Program-made: the position numbers and the translations under genes
NCBI GenBank assembly: GCA_001599755.1
Contig: BCHX01000007.1
Location: 2,418,001-2,482,000, forward strand
Source: Gliomastix tumulicola
Lineage: Eukaryota; Ascomycota; Sordariomycetes; Hypocreales; Bionectriaceae
Length of the DNA stretch: 64,000 nucleotides
Direction: 5' to 3'
Part shown: positions 54,618-64,000 of the stretch, one piece after another
Layout of the letters: every line of letters starts with the position of its first letter
Position numbering within the stretch: the stretch's first letter is position 1
The notes under the pieces: model-generated
Seen by the model: the letters and a program-made list of their open reading frames with translations, nothing else
Told to the model about the DNA's origin: nothing
Database searches by the model: none

Positions 54618-55916
54618 TCATGAGCTGGTGGCTATCCTGAATTGACTGTCTTTGTTCCCGCCCCGCGCATTTTTCTCTCGTACCAAAGTCGTCAACGTGG
54701 TCAAATCCTTCTCGAAGCACTCCATGTACGGAGTATTCTCCGGCCTCGGTTTCTGACGAAACTTTCGCTCCTTTTTCACTTCGTCCGTCAGACTGCCCAC
54801 AATCCAGTCTATGGGACTTACTAATTCATCCGGGTCAATGAGCATGCAGACTGCTTGAAGCACCTCGTCAGTCGTCAAGTGAAGCATGCCTTTCAAGCCG
54901 AACAAGACCCTATGGGGTCTCCCGCTCTCTGGACTGAAAATGTATGCATGTGAAGCTAAGAAATAGAGGTCCGTGGGGCTGATGCTGTAGTCCGCTAACA
55001 GACGTCGAGGATGGCTCGGATGCGACTCCTTGATGAGCCCAAGGAAGGCGTAGACCATGTCCCGCGGGTCTACGCTCTGGGCCGAGTTGAAATATGTGAC
55101 GATATCTGCAAGGTGACACGGGAATTTGTCCCTGCGAGCGCGCTGCCCAGCAATATGGTCGAAGCGAGTGATGCTGGTCCATTCGTCTTTGATGTAGCCC
55201 CAAGTGTACACCCTGGCCTTTGGTTCCTTATTGATGAGGAACATGTACATGTTGAGGAATCTTTCCCACGACGTGTATGTGCGCCCGCAGTACAGGTACA
55301 CTTCCTCAGCCGTGAGACATTCCTGGATGATCCACGCGCGCTTCCAGTACCCGTGGTTGACAAGATGAAGCATCGCCGGTTTGAAGGTCTCAAGCTCCGC
55401 CTCGTCAAAGATGCCCTCCTTCCAATGCCCGCTTTCCCCTTCGGAATTGTCCTTCTTCGTGATGATGTAGTCCTCAACTTTGACTTTCGCGGACCCTCGC
55501 AGCAGAGCGTCGGTATCAGCATCCCCAGGCCCAAGGTATGATAGCACGGCCTTTGCGTTCTGGAAGATGCTGCCCATCATCTGGACCTGAGATTCCTTTT
55601 CGCGATCGTCGTCTTGATTGATGCAGATCGCATCGGCGTACACGAGTCTTGCCTTGGTCTCATGTCGTACAACTCGGAGAAACTCGTCCAGACTGGAGCG
55701 GACTCTCACCTCCCCTCCATTGACCGCGACCGGACGATCATTCGGGGGTGGTCCCCAGACATATGAGAGAGCCTCATAAATGGGATTGTCACTCAGCCGG
55801 GCTGTGACCAAGTTGACCTCGACCTTTTTCTCCGGATCGCACGCCGGCGGATGAATTTGTATTAGTCGAAATGTATCGTGATCCTTTGCAAGGGGCTCGT
55901 ACACCGACATTTTCAT
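54618..55916 (-). CDS. HET-domain protein (second locus)
   Basis: Single exon, 432 residues from ATG 55916; a second Met two codons on is an alternative start. HET motifs: IYEALSYVWGPPPNDRP, LVYADAICINQDDDREKESQ and VLSYLGPGDADTDAL, then YWKRAWIIQECLTAEEVYLY and VDPRDMVYAFLGLI. This is the longer HET subclass in which the YAxLSYxWG motif opens the domain. No NTPase or repeats follow, so it is a stand-alone HET effector. It differs in subclass from the HET protein at 46-48 kb, so the two are not recent duplicates. Confidence 0.9.
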   Translation of the reverse strand: MKMSVYEPLAKDHDTFRLIQIHPPACDPEKKVEVNLVTARLSDNPIYEALSYVWGPPPNDRPVAVNGGEVRVRSSLDEFLRVVRHETKARLVYADAICINQDDDREKESQVQMMGSIFQNAKAVLSYLGPGDADTDALLRGSAKVKVEDYIITKKDNSEGESGHWKEGIFDEAELETFKPAMLHLVNHGYWKRAWIIQECLTAEEVYLYCGRTYTSWERFLNMYMFLINKEPKARVYTWGYIKDEWTSITRFDHIAGQRARRDKFPCHLADIVTYFNSAQSVDPRDMVYAFLGLIKESHPSHPRRLLADYSISPTDLYFLASHAYIFSPESGRPHRVLFGLKGMLHLTTDEVLQAVCMLIDPDELVSPIDWIVGSLTDEVKKERKFRQKPRPENTPYMECFEKDLTTLTTLVREKNARGGNKDSQFRIATSS

Positions 55917-56285
55917 TTTCGCTGATGACTGTCTCAGCTTGAGCGACGCAGGTGGCGTTTTTTGGTGCGACAGAAGCAAAAAAAAAAGGCAGTGAGCAAT
56001 CTAGCGGTCTGGAAGCCGCCACGGAGGGTCTTCGGATGCAGCAGGTCAGGTTTTGATCTTATCATTTGCTGATGCTGATGGAAACAGAGGGGAACCCTGC
56101 AAATCCAGTGGAGTGAGGCCCATCCCTGTCACATGTTGATGACATGCTGTGGTGGCGCAGGTGAAACCCTGCGCTTACGCCGGAATATAATCGGACAGGC
56201 ATCCTCTCCTCACGTCGCAGCCCAATCTTCAACCTGCACATTCAGAAATACAGTCGGCTCAAAAGCGACAGCGTTCGACACGTCC

Positions 56286-56286
<1 letters not shown>

Positions 56287-56316
<30 letters not shown>
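56287..56316 (+). repeat. (AC)15 microsatellite
   Basis: Thirty bases of perfect AC dinucleotide about 107 bases before the start codon of the F-box-like gene, probably in its leader or core promoter; a likely length-variable site. Confidence 0.9.
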
Positions 56317-56318
<2 letters not shown>

Positions 56319-56336
56319 TTCCGTCTCATCCGGTAC

Positions 56337-56369
56337 AGCTACACTCCAGCTACACTCCAGCTACACCAC
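56337..56369 (+). repeat. Tandem 11-base repeat, three copies
   Basis: AGCTACACTCC occurs twice head to tail, with a third imperfect copy (AGCTACACCAC), between the AC tract and the ATG at 56423. Confidence 0.8.
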
Positions 56370-56422
56370 AGCTGCAACCCTTCGTCGAACCGCGCGCGTC
56401 ACCAGCATCCAAAGTGCACAAA

Positions 56423-57937
56423 ATGCCTGCCTCCATCGCCTCTCTGTCGACCGAAACTCTCCACACCATTTGCACTTTGCTGTGCTACCACTGCTCCTCC
56501 GACCGCACCGTTTTCTATCGAGAGCTCGACGATGACCGGAACGAAGTCAAGCATCGCCAGTCAGATCTGGCCAACTTTTCTGTGTCTTGCCGGCGAATGT
56601 ACCACGCTGCTGTCCCGTTCCTCTATCACATGCCGCGCCCTTCCAATCCGCCGCAGGCCATTCGACTCCTGCACACCCTCGCCCATCACCCAGGCCTTGC
56701 CGAACATGTCAAGGTGCTCCGGCTGTGGTGCGACAGCTGGGGGATCCAAAAAGACGACATCGCGGCGAGCAGCAGCAGCCAGGGCATTTCTTTTGAAAGT
56801 CTTCTTGCCATGGCAGACCTCCAAAGGGACGTTAGAACACTCAAAGATGGATTTGCCTACGATGACCGGGGAAGGATTCACCGGACCAGAGATCCAGCCC
56901 CCGGCGAAGAAGGAGACATCAATATTTTTATGAAACCGCGACCGGTCCCTCTGAACCAGGTCTGGGAGCCAGGAAGACGACTTCCTAACAGACGGCTGCG
57001 CGCTCTCGCATATGCAATGGCAATCTCTTTCACCTCTAGACTGGAGAGGCTTGAGATCCAGCTAGGCTGGGAAGACGGCGACCATAGTATTCTGCTACCT
57101 CGTGTCACGTCATTGCAACAGATCAAAGAAGTTGCTGTCATAGGGGATGACAATACGATGCCGAGTGAGACAGCGGATATCGAGCAGCTTCGCTCTCTGT
57201 TGGCCTATATGCCGAGCTTGACTGTCCTCCGACTCTACTTTCTGCGCTTCCTTTATCCTCTCCCAATTTCTCCGGATCGCGTCCAGGACCTATACCTCAC
57301 AGAAATCACCACCATGCAGAGCAGCTTCGAGGAAATTATGTCGATAAACTTCCCCCGTCTTCGCCTGTGCTCATGGAACGAGTCTTTCAACGGCGACGAC
57401 GCTCAATCCATCTCCGATGTGAAATTCCACGACATACCGCGTTACCTCGCCAGACACGACCCGTCCAAGGTCAAACACCTACGGCTCAACATTCGCGACG
57501 GGTTGCCAAGCGACGTAATCGTGAGAGCGACGCAGTCGATACGGCAACTGTCCTCACTGGAGACACTGGAGATCGTCTCAAGCTTCCCAACGACCCGGGG
57601 TCAGGAGGACGGACCTGATGGCATCGCCCTATACACGAATATGCTGCCGCCATCTTTGCGCGCTTTGAGTCTGGTGACTCAACCCCTATCCGCACGCTAT
57701 GCTGCGCTTCGGATGTGGCGCCCGCATATCCGTCGTCTGAGACACATTGCAGAGAACGCGGAGAGGTTCCCCAACCTGAAGATGGTACGGTTTCGGCTTC
57801 TGGACGCCCATGGTCAGCCCGTGGTGGACGGAGATGCCGGAGTCGAAGGACTCGCCTTGTCGGCTGTCTTTCATAAATTTCAGGCCCGCGACATTCTCGT
57901 CCAACGAGCTGACGGCGATCTATGGACATTTTTGTGA
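56423..57937 (+). CDS. F-box / leucine-rich-type protein, 504 residues
   Basis: Single exon. The N-terminus (IASLSTETLHTICTLLCYHC ... LANFSVSCRRMYHAAVPFLY) fits the F-box pattern of fungal proteins, in which a helix bundle binds Skp1. The remainder shows irregular leucine-rich segments (HVKVLRLWCDSW, LERLEIQLGWE, LTVLRLYFLRFLYPLP, VKHLRLNIRDGLP, LETLEIVSSFP, LRALSLVTQPL), as in F-box/LRR substrate receptors of SCF ubiquitin ligases. The substrate is unknown. ATG 56423 is the first in frame. Confidence 0.75.
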   Translation: MPASIASLSTETLHTICTLLCYHCSSDRTVFYRELDDDRNEVKHRQSDLANFSVSCRRMYHAAVPFLYHMPRPSNPPQAIRLLHTLAHHPGLAEHVKVLRLWCDSWGIQKDDIAASSSSQGISFESLLAMADLQRDVRTLKDGFAYDDRGRIHRTRDPAPGEEGDINIFMKPRPVPLNQVWEPGRRLPNRRLRALAYAMAISFTSRLERLEIQLGWEDGDHSILLPRVTSLQQIKEVAVIGDDNTMPSETADIEQLRSLLAYMPSLTVLRLYFLRFLYPLPISPDRVQDLYLTEITTMQSSFEEIMSINFPRLRLCSWNESFNGDDAQSISDVKFHDIPRYLARHDPSKVKHLRLNIRDGLPSDVIVRATQSIRQLSSLETLEIVSSFPTTRGQEDGPDGIALYTNMLPPSLRALSLVTQPLSARYAALRMWRPHIRRLRHIAENAERFPNLKMVRFRLLDAHGQPVVDGDAGVEGLALSAVFHKFQARDILVQRADGDLWTFL

Positions 57938-58241
57938 TCTTAGCTGGTTCTGAAATGCGGCGTATCTTGGGTAGTAGTTAGCTTGACTCTGTTTCTGGTG
58001 TTGCAAATACACGTCTTGAGCTCGCCTCCTTTCAATAGCCTATTCTGATGGCTGGCACATGATGTATTCTAGCTTGTATTTGATGCCGGTCTTGCATGTC
58101 TTGACGCTTTGGATTTCTTGCTACATACTTTAATCAATCACAGCAATGCGGCGCCTCCCGTTTCTTAAAAATAAGACCCTATACGGTGAAGTCATATCCA
58201 TGAATGGGATCAGCGGCTAAGCTTGTGCCTCCACGGAATCC
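57938..58241. other. Convergent intergenic region
   Basis: 304 A+T-rich bases; 3' untranslated regions of two convergent genes. Confidence 0.4.
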
Positions 58242-58640
58242 TCATGCCCGCCGACCGACAGCGTTGTCCACACTGCCAGTGACCCCCCTGGCTGTAAGAT
58301 AGTCACCGTATCCCTGCGCAGCTGCAAGTGGTTTGTAGTGCCCCAGGACAAAGGAACCCGAAGGACTGTCAGCGTGACGCTGATGCGCCAGCGCTTTGGC
58401 CTTTTCCGCTGGCGTACGTGTAGGCTCAGCGGCGCTAGGCGTCTTTGCTTTCAGGTCCTCGTCGTCGCTTTCCTTGTCCCTTGCGTCGGTGGCGGCGGGA
58501 AGATTGGTGTTTGCAGCCTGAGACTGCTCCCAAGACTCGGCGAGAACGCGATTGTAGGCTGAGCTAGCCGGTGATTTGAAGAACGATTTGAATCGCTGGG
58601 ACGTGGACAATTTCTGTTCTGTTGGGGTAGGGTCGCTCAT
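58242..58640 (-). CDS. Small hydrophilic protein, 132 residues, unknown function
   Basis: Single exon from ATG 58640; the frame is open upstream (ATG at 58670), but MSDPTPTEQKL begins the hydrophilic protein. Mostly disordered (DARDKESDDEDLKAKTPSAA), with a basic helical start (TSQRFKSFFKSPASSAYNRV) and a conserved-looking end (SGSFVLGHYKPLAAAQGYGD). No signal peptide or membrane helix. It resembles small conserved ascomycete proteins, but I cannot name the family. Confidence 0.65.
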   Translation of the reverse strand: MSDPTPTEQKLSTSQRFKSFFKSPASSAYNRVLAESWEQSQAANTNLPAATDARDKESDDEDLKAKTPSAAEPTRTPAEKAKALAHQRHADSPSGSFVLGHYKPLAAAQGYGDYLTARGVTGSVDNAVGRRA

Positions 58641-59235
58641 GGTGTTTGCTTGTGATGGCAGACTTTTCACGAGTTTGATGAGTTCTAGGGATCGAGAGAG
58701 ACAAGGTAATTGGCGCGACCACGGAGCAGCAGTGGAAAGGAGATGTGAGCTTTTTATACAGCCATGAATTTATATTGCGGCGCAGTACGTAGTCGCACAT
58801 GGCCGTCTGGGCGGTGGCTGAGTATCAGCCCACCCATGATCAATATCCTCATATTTGCAGATATTCGCAGGGCACAGGTCTTGGCCAATTGCCCAAGCCC
58901 CGCCAGGCCGCAGACATAATGGCGCCATACTGGACGAAGTCAGCTATACTCTCTTCTGGTCTCACGTTTGCTGAGTCGAGTCGCCTGTGTAATACTGATA
59001 TTATTCACAAGACCACTTCTAATATTCCAAGACTTAGGGTTCAACTTGAAGTCAGGTGGCCTACAAGATGGGCTGGACGCACCCGAGTCTGGGCTATCAC
59101 GGATGCGACTTTGTAAAAACGGGAAGAACCAACTTTGTACCTCTAGCGTAACTATTGAATGAAAGACTATTAAATAATGGATTCATTGCCTAACATGTAT
59201 GAGAACCCGCATACTCGAAAGGAGCCCCGGGCGCC
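58641..59235. other. Intergenic region
   Basis: About 600 bases between the small protein's promoter and the 3' end of the next gene; nothing recognised. Confidence 0.4.
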
Positions 59236-60018
59236 CTAGTCCTCTCTGTGCCTGTACCAAAGAGGGTGCCTCGGTTCCTCGATAACGACTCTGTCAAGCA
59301 GTTCAGACATCATGTCGTCCAAAGATTGACTGTCGAGATCTAGTTCCGCACAATCCTTGAGATAGCATCTCACAAGGTCCATATAGCAAACGTGTAGCGA
59401 TTCCTGACCGCCAGCATACTGTAACGAATGATGGTTGTCTTCGAGGGCATGCCCAAGAATGACACTCTGACGTATATCGGCTATGGCGTCATTGGGGTTG
59501 ATCTTCAAAGCTCCAAGAAGAAGCGCTTGAATCTTCATGAGCATCTGCGCGTAATGACATACCAGGTAGTCGAGGCCAATATAGTTTTCCTCAATGTTAT
59601 CCTGATCATTGGTCTCGCTTTGAAGCGAAGGGTTGGGGATGCATAAATTGCTACAGACGCGGTCGACTTCGACTGCCACGTCGTACCTGCGTGGTAATCC
59701 CCAGGTATCCTCCCTCCTTTGTCTACGTTTTGCAGCTGTTTCATGAGATGCCTTTAGCACGCAGACCAAAATAAAGTCTCCAAGAGAGAGAGCACCACAT
59801 TCCGCTAGCCCTTCGAGAGATAGTCCGGTCGTGCTTTCGGGATAGCTGATCTCCGTAAAGAGCATTTGATGACGAAGGATCTTCATCAGTTCGATATCGC
59901 TTGCTGTCACATGATTCCCAAAGTTCAGATATTCAGCGATGGTGTCAGTGAACGGAATCAATTTAGTCTCACGTGGAGTCCCAACGGACACACCTAGATC
60001 ACCTACCCGTATCTCCAT
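59236..60018 (-). CDS. Unrecognised protein, 260 residues
   Basis: Single exon from ATG 60018. Largely helical, with alternating Leu and Cys-containing helices (GDFILVCVLKASHETAAKRR, LDYLVCHYAQMLMKIQALLL, LHVCYMDLVRCYLKDCAELD). The helical pattern is vaguely like the C-terminal regulatory part of fungal Zn2Cys6 transcription factors, but no DNA-binding domain is present here or immediately upstream. The codon composition is more A+T-rich than that of neighbouring genes. Function unknown; it might be a fragment. Confidence 0.55.
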   Translation of the reverse strand: MEIRVGDLGVSVGTPRETKLIPFTDTIAEYLNFGNHVTASDIELMKILRHQMLFTEISYPESTTGLSLEGLAECGALSLGDFILVCVLKASHETAAKRRQRREDTWGLPRRYDVAVEVDRVCSNLCIPNPSLQSETNDQDNIEENYIGLDYLVCHYAQMLMKIQALLLGALKINPNDAIADIRQSVILGHALEDNHHSLQYAGGQESLHVCYMDLVRCYLKDCAELDLDSQSLDDMMSELLDRVVIEEPRHPLWYRHRED

Positions 60019-61302
60019 GTTAGCTTTAGAGCATGTGTATGCCCGAATTGGTACGTTGACGTGCCGAGTTCAAAGCTGGATGACAACCTGATGAACTTCT
60101 TGACAGCATACGGAAGATGTGAAAAGGAATAATAATGCGCAAAGAGAGTTGACGTTTATATATTGCATCTTATGTGATTCCACATTGTACCGGGAGAACA
60201 GCAAGGTACCGTGAGAAAGGTGGTATGTCCTGCTATGGTAAAGTGATCATGTCTAATGCGGGTGCACTAGTCTTAAGTTCCGAGGGCTTGGACAAACGAG
60301 AACACTCAACTCCGTAGGTATAGGCTGGCCAAGCCTCCGACAAAGAAACACCAGCATTTTATGCCCGGGAAGGACGGACAGTATCGGTTCCCGCCTCACA
60401 TATTACTCTGGACCAGTGAACAGCACAACTACGCACAGGCCCAACGTGAATTTGTGATCACAGCCGCACATTTTAGGCAGGTTGGTGACCTCCGTACGTA
60501 AAGCTCTGGCTTATCTGAAGAATGGATAATGTATGGGACGCCGTTGCATTGCCTTGGGTGGTGGTGTCATATCCGTAAAACTGCAGGAAGCTGGGGGCGT
60601 TCTAGAGGCATCGCTTAGCACACACTGTCAAATGCCCTGCCCATGGAAGCGGGGCGAAGAGCACAAAGCGTCGTGCTTCATGAGCCCCGGATGAACAACA
60701 TGCTCCTTCATTGGTGCTGCTAAATCGACGCCGGAGCACTTTCCCGAGAACGGCAGAGCCTAAGTCGAATCAGGGGCTCGTCTCCATCTGTCACCGTTCA
60801 TTATTCTCGTCTCTTGTCCCAGGTCGGAATTTTGCAGCCCCTGTGGCTTGGAAAGGGGTCCCATGCGGCCAATCATGGGTCTCGCAAGAAGCTATTGTCA
60901 CCTTGATCCCTGTCAATATTTTCCGGCAGCTAACCAATACTGTGGTGGGCAGCGGAGATGTTTCAGGGGACCATGCTGCTCAAAGAGACACCATAACGGG
61001 GGCCTTTGCGCTTTGCAGGCTCATTGATACGAGTTTGGCTTCGTGAGTTATATGCCGTAGTGGGCGACCATGGACTTGCTTTTCTTGGCCTGGCAAGCCG
61101 CAAAAACATATATACGGGCACCTGCTCAATGGCAGGTCGACGCTGTTCTCAAGGTCGTTGACAACGGGCATCGTCGCCATCGTCAGTCTCTCGTTTTTTC
61201 CCCTATGCCATTGGCTCACTAATCTAATCTAATCCCTGCTTCTGAAGCAGCGCGTCCTTCGTTTTCCCCCCTCGGTTGCACACCCTTGTACATTCATTCA
61301 TA
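60019..61302. other. Intergenic region and tyrosinase promoter
   Basis: 1.3 kb. A TATATAC element near 61108 lies about 190 bases before the tyrosinase start. A 111-codon open frame at 60711 has no supporting features. Confidence 0.45.
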
Positions 61303-63722
61303 ATGCATTTCTCACTCGTTCTCTTGGGCATGCTGCCTCTTGTCTCCGCCGAAGCCTGCTACTCTGTCATTACCAAGTCATCGCTTGTTACCAGTGTCGT
61401 CACCACGGTCTCGTTTTCTACCTTCACTGATAGCGTGTGCTTGCCTGCGGCCACGATTTTACCTGTCTCAGATTCCCACGAAAAACCTGCCACCTCTACA
61501 ACGATCTCTACGACCATCACCGACCTTCCTTTGCCCACTAACTTCGAAACGATTTCTGCGACTACACCCACCTTTTCCTTTTCCTTGTCAACATTTGCGC
61601 AGGATGAGTCTGACTCCCAACTGCAGCCCACGAGCTCGACAGGAGGCACTCCTGGCACTCTCGTCACTCTTTCCTCTGCATTGACGAGTACTGAGCCCTC
61701 TACGGTGGTCGAAGGCGACGAGACCGTCACTTCCTCATCGACATCTTCGATTGAACCGTCCATTACTGTCTCTGTCTCTGTCTCTGTCACCGACAGCGAC
61801 TCAATTGTGATACCTACACCAACAACTTCGCCCAGCTTCTACAGCAATACAACGACTACACGACCGGATGGCGTCGCGAGCACGCCCTTGGAGACCCTCC
61901 TAGAGACCACGCAGGTATCTACCTCGACTACTTCTTCTGAGGTGTCCTCTGCGACTATCCCGACTACCTCAGCTGAAATTATCAGCACTGTACCGTCCTC
62001 GAGTGTCGATGAGACGACAATTGTATCCTCAACAGAGCCTGTCGACGAGACCCCCGACCTTTCCACCACCACTTGCTCTGAAACGTCGTCCACCACGACA
62101 GATGCAGCGTCACCCTCGGAAGAGGTCTCGGAAACTCCTCAAACGTCCGACTGCGAGACTTCAACCAGCACAAACGAGAAGCTCCCAACGAGCATCAGCA
62201 CGACCACGACCTCGACTACTACTTCCAGTACGCCCGCCTTTACCACATCGGCAGAACCGACTAGCCTCACCTCCGAGGAAGCTACGTCCACAACGACGGA
62301 GTCAATTCCTTCTACATCAGATGACTTGATCTCCAGCACGTTGGTCACTAGTACTTCGACCTCTAGCACATCAGTCTTCAGCACGTCAACCTCCAGTCTG
62401 TCGACCGAGTCTACTACGACCTCGCATTTCGACGACGACACCACCTCTTCTCTTCCTTCGACGACAACTGCGTCTGCTCCCCAGCACACGAGCCCTCCCC
62501 GTAACGGATATTACCCGGTAGACATCGTGGATGAGCTAAGAGATGAGAGCATTGACAAGCTCGAGGCGCATCTCCAGGAGAAGTCCAGTGGGTGCACACT
62601 GGAGAACGCAAAGGTCCGCAGAGAGTGGAGCGACCTGCCCGTCAAGCAGAGGGAGGAGTATATCGACGCTGTCCTCTGCCTCCAATCACTGCCTGCGAAG
62701 ACCGGTTCCAGCGCACCGGGAGCCCGCAGTCGTTTTGACGACTTTCTTGCTGTTCACATCAAGCAGACCGATTACATTCATGGCACAGTAAGGACCCAGC
62801 CATCCCTCAGCTTGGAGAGAGGAACATCGATCTAACGTATCTAGGCCAACTTCTTGACGTGGCACCGCTATTTCTTGTTCACGTATGAGAAAGCCCTGAA
62901 GGAAGAGTGTGGCTACGCGGGCGAGCATCCTGTAAGTCGGACTATCTACATCCAACCTGGCGTAGTAAAGGGGACTGAAGACTGACACGATGATAGTACT
63001 GGAACTGGGACCGATATGCCGCCGATCCTGCCGGCTCTCCATTGTTCAACGGCAACGCGTCCAGTATCAGTGGTGGCTCGACCAATGGTGGATGTGTGGG
63101 ATCTGGTCCTTTCAAAGAGTAAGCCTACTAACAAGACATCCTGCGAGGGCATAAAATGATGCTGATGCTTATTCACCACAGCATGGCCGTCAATATGGGC
63201 CCGGGACCTTCTCTGAAGTACAATCCTCGCTGCCTCAAGCGAGATATGAGTGCTCGATGGGCAGCACAGACGACCGTGGAGACGGTGTACCCCCTCATCA
63301 CCCAGAGCAACGACATCGCCAGATTCCAGGACACATTCCAGAACCCGGGTAACGCTCACGCTGGTGGTCACTTTACCATTGGTGGCGATCCTGGTGGTGT
63401 AAGTTGCATCCTGCATGACTTGCTCGTGTACAGTATGAGGTTTAATTACTGACGCGGTGAATAAAAGGACATTTACGCCTCCGCGGGAGACCCTGCATTC
63501 TACCTTCACCATGCCATGGTCGACCGCGTGTACTGGCTGTGGCAGCTGCAGGACCTCGACACTCGTCTGCACACTGTTGCTGGGCAGAACAAGCAGACGA
63601 GGGGACCAGGAGCCTTGACTGATTTGGTTGATCTTGGAATTAATGGTGGAAATGTTGAGATTGGCGACCTTCTTGACACTATGGGTGGTCTTGATGGAGA
63701 GCTGTGTTACATTTACGCGTAA
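61303..63722 (+). CDS. Secreted tyrosinase with a long Ser/Thr-rich N-terminal region
   Basis: Five exons: 61303-62787, 62845-62931, 62997-63118, 63182-63398, 63468-63722, giving 721 residues. The signal peptide (MHFSLVLLGMLPLVSA) is followed by about 360 residues dominated by Thr and Ser with Pro, then the type-3 copper domain from about 400. CuA histidines: H485 (AVHIKQ), H493 (YIHGT), H502 (LTWHRYFLFTYE). CuB histidines: H624 and H628 (NAHAGGHF) and H651 (AFYLHHAMVDRVYWLWQ). Tyrosinases hydroxylate and oxidise phenols to quinones, in pigment formation or lignin-phenol chemistry. Secreted fungal tyrosinases usually have either no extra domain or a C-terminal lid; a mucin-like N-terminal stalk is unusual and suggests wall tethering. 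Splice joins match the family throughout. Confidence 0.9.
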
Positions 63723-64000
63723 TTAGTACGGCATTTCGACTTCCATGAATACCAAAGTATGAAATCGAAGGAGGAACGAAGATGGGCTAGACTCTCAGCA
63801 CGTGGCATTGGCGCGGCATTTGACGCGGCATTCTCCTAATGAGAAATGATCAAGGCGGAGTTCAGCTACTCATGTTTCGCCCGCCTGCTGGAAATCGTAA
63901 TGGGAGCTTGAAGTGTAGACGGCTTTCCCTTAGCCCGTGAAACGATCGATCGAAGACCCAGCCGCTACCTACTCTCGTGCTGGCTGATACCCGTGTTCGT
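63723..64000. other. Right edge of window
   Basis: Downstream of the tyrosinase stop; no gene visible in 278 bases. Confidence 0.4.

Larger units (their letters stand above)
55917..56422. other. Divergent promoter with repeats
   Basis: Promoter space between the HET gene and the F-box-like gene, including a poly-A/G run near 55979-55990, an (AC)15 tract and a triplicated 11-base unit. Confidence 0.5.

Overview
The window is nuclear DNA of a filamentous ascomycete (Pezizomycotina, most likely a plant- or litter-associated Sordariomycete). Genes are interrupted by GT-AG introns of about 50-65 nt with CTAAC/CTGAC-like branch points. The families are typically fungal: HET-domain proteins, NLRs with nucleoside-phosphorylase heads, an AA9 polysaccharide monooxygenase, a CFEM-like GPI protein, oxalate decarboxylase, GMC oxidoreductase and tyrosinase. 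Exon structures were rebuilt by hand so that each splice keeps frame and family homology. No tRNA, rRNA or CRISPR was seen.

1-5.1 kb: three sulfur genes. A mitochondrial persulfide dioxygenase (ETHE1-like) and a sulfide:quinone oxidoreductase share one promoter, and a secreted, cysteine-free SBP56/methanethiol-oxidase-like gene converges on them. Together they could cover methanethiol to sulfide to persulfide to sulfite. 7.5-12.4 kb: a secreted bicupin oxalate decarboxylase with an altered active-site lid, and a secreted GMC oxidoreductase.

13.7-23.1 kb: mostly unrecognised membrane-anchored proteins, with a CFEM-like GPI gene broken by one in-frame TGA. 25.8-29.7 kb: a complete P-type IIC (Na/K-ATPase alpha-like) cation pump with nine exons and two unresolved bases.

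29.8-34.7 kb: NLR remnants. A minus-strand gene keeps the phosphorylase head and NTPase core but then decays. A plus-strand gene has a phosphorylase head spliced directly to an ARC-like segment, the very part missing from the first. A GPI-type secreted protein lies between them, and a 709-residue orphan follows. 39.9-43.0 kb: a possible tiny two-exon CxxCxC protein, then a flavin monooxygenase fused to a roughly eight-helix membrane domain resembling secondary-metabolite epoxidase/cyclase pairs, with no other biosynthetic gene nearby.

44.4-60.0 kb: F-box/ankyrin protein, HET-domain protein, a coiled-coil small protein, AA9 LPMO, paraoxonase-like lactonase, a second HET-domain protein, an F-box/leucine-rich protein and two orphans. 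With the NLR loci this makes 30-56 kb rich in self/non-self recognition genes. 61.3-63.7 kb: a tyrosinase whose catalytic domain follows about 360 Ser/Thr-rich residues. Large gene-poor stretches lie at 5.3-7.5, 23.1-25.8, 37.0-40.0 and 49.8-52.9 kb.
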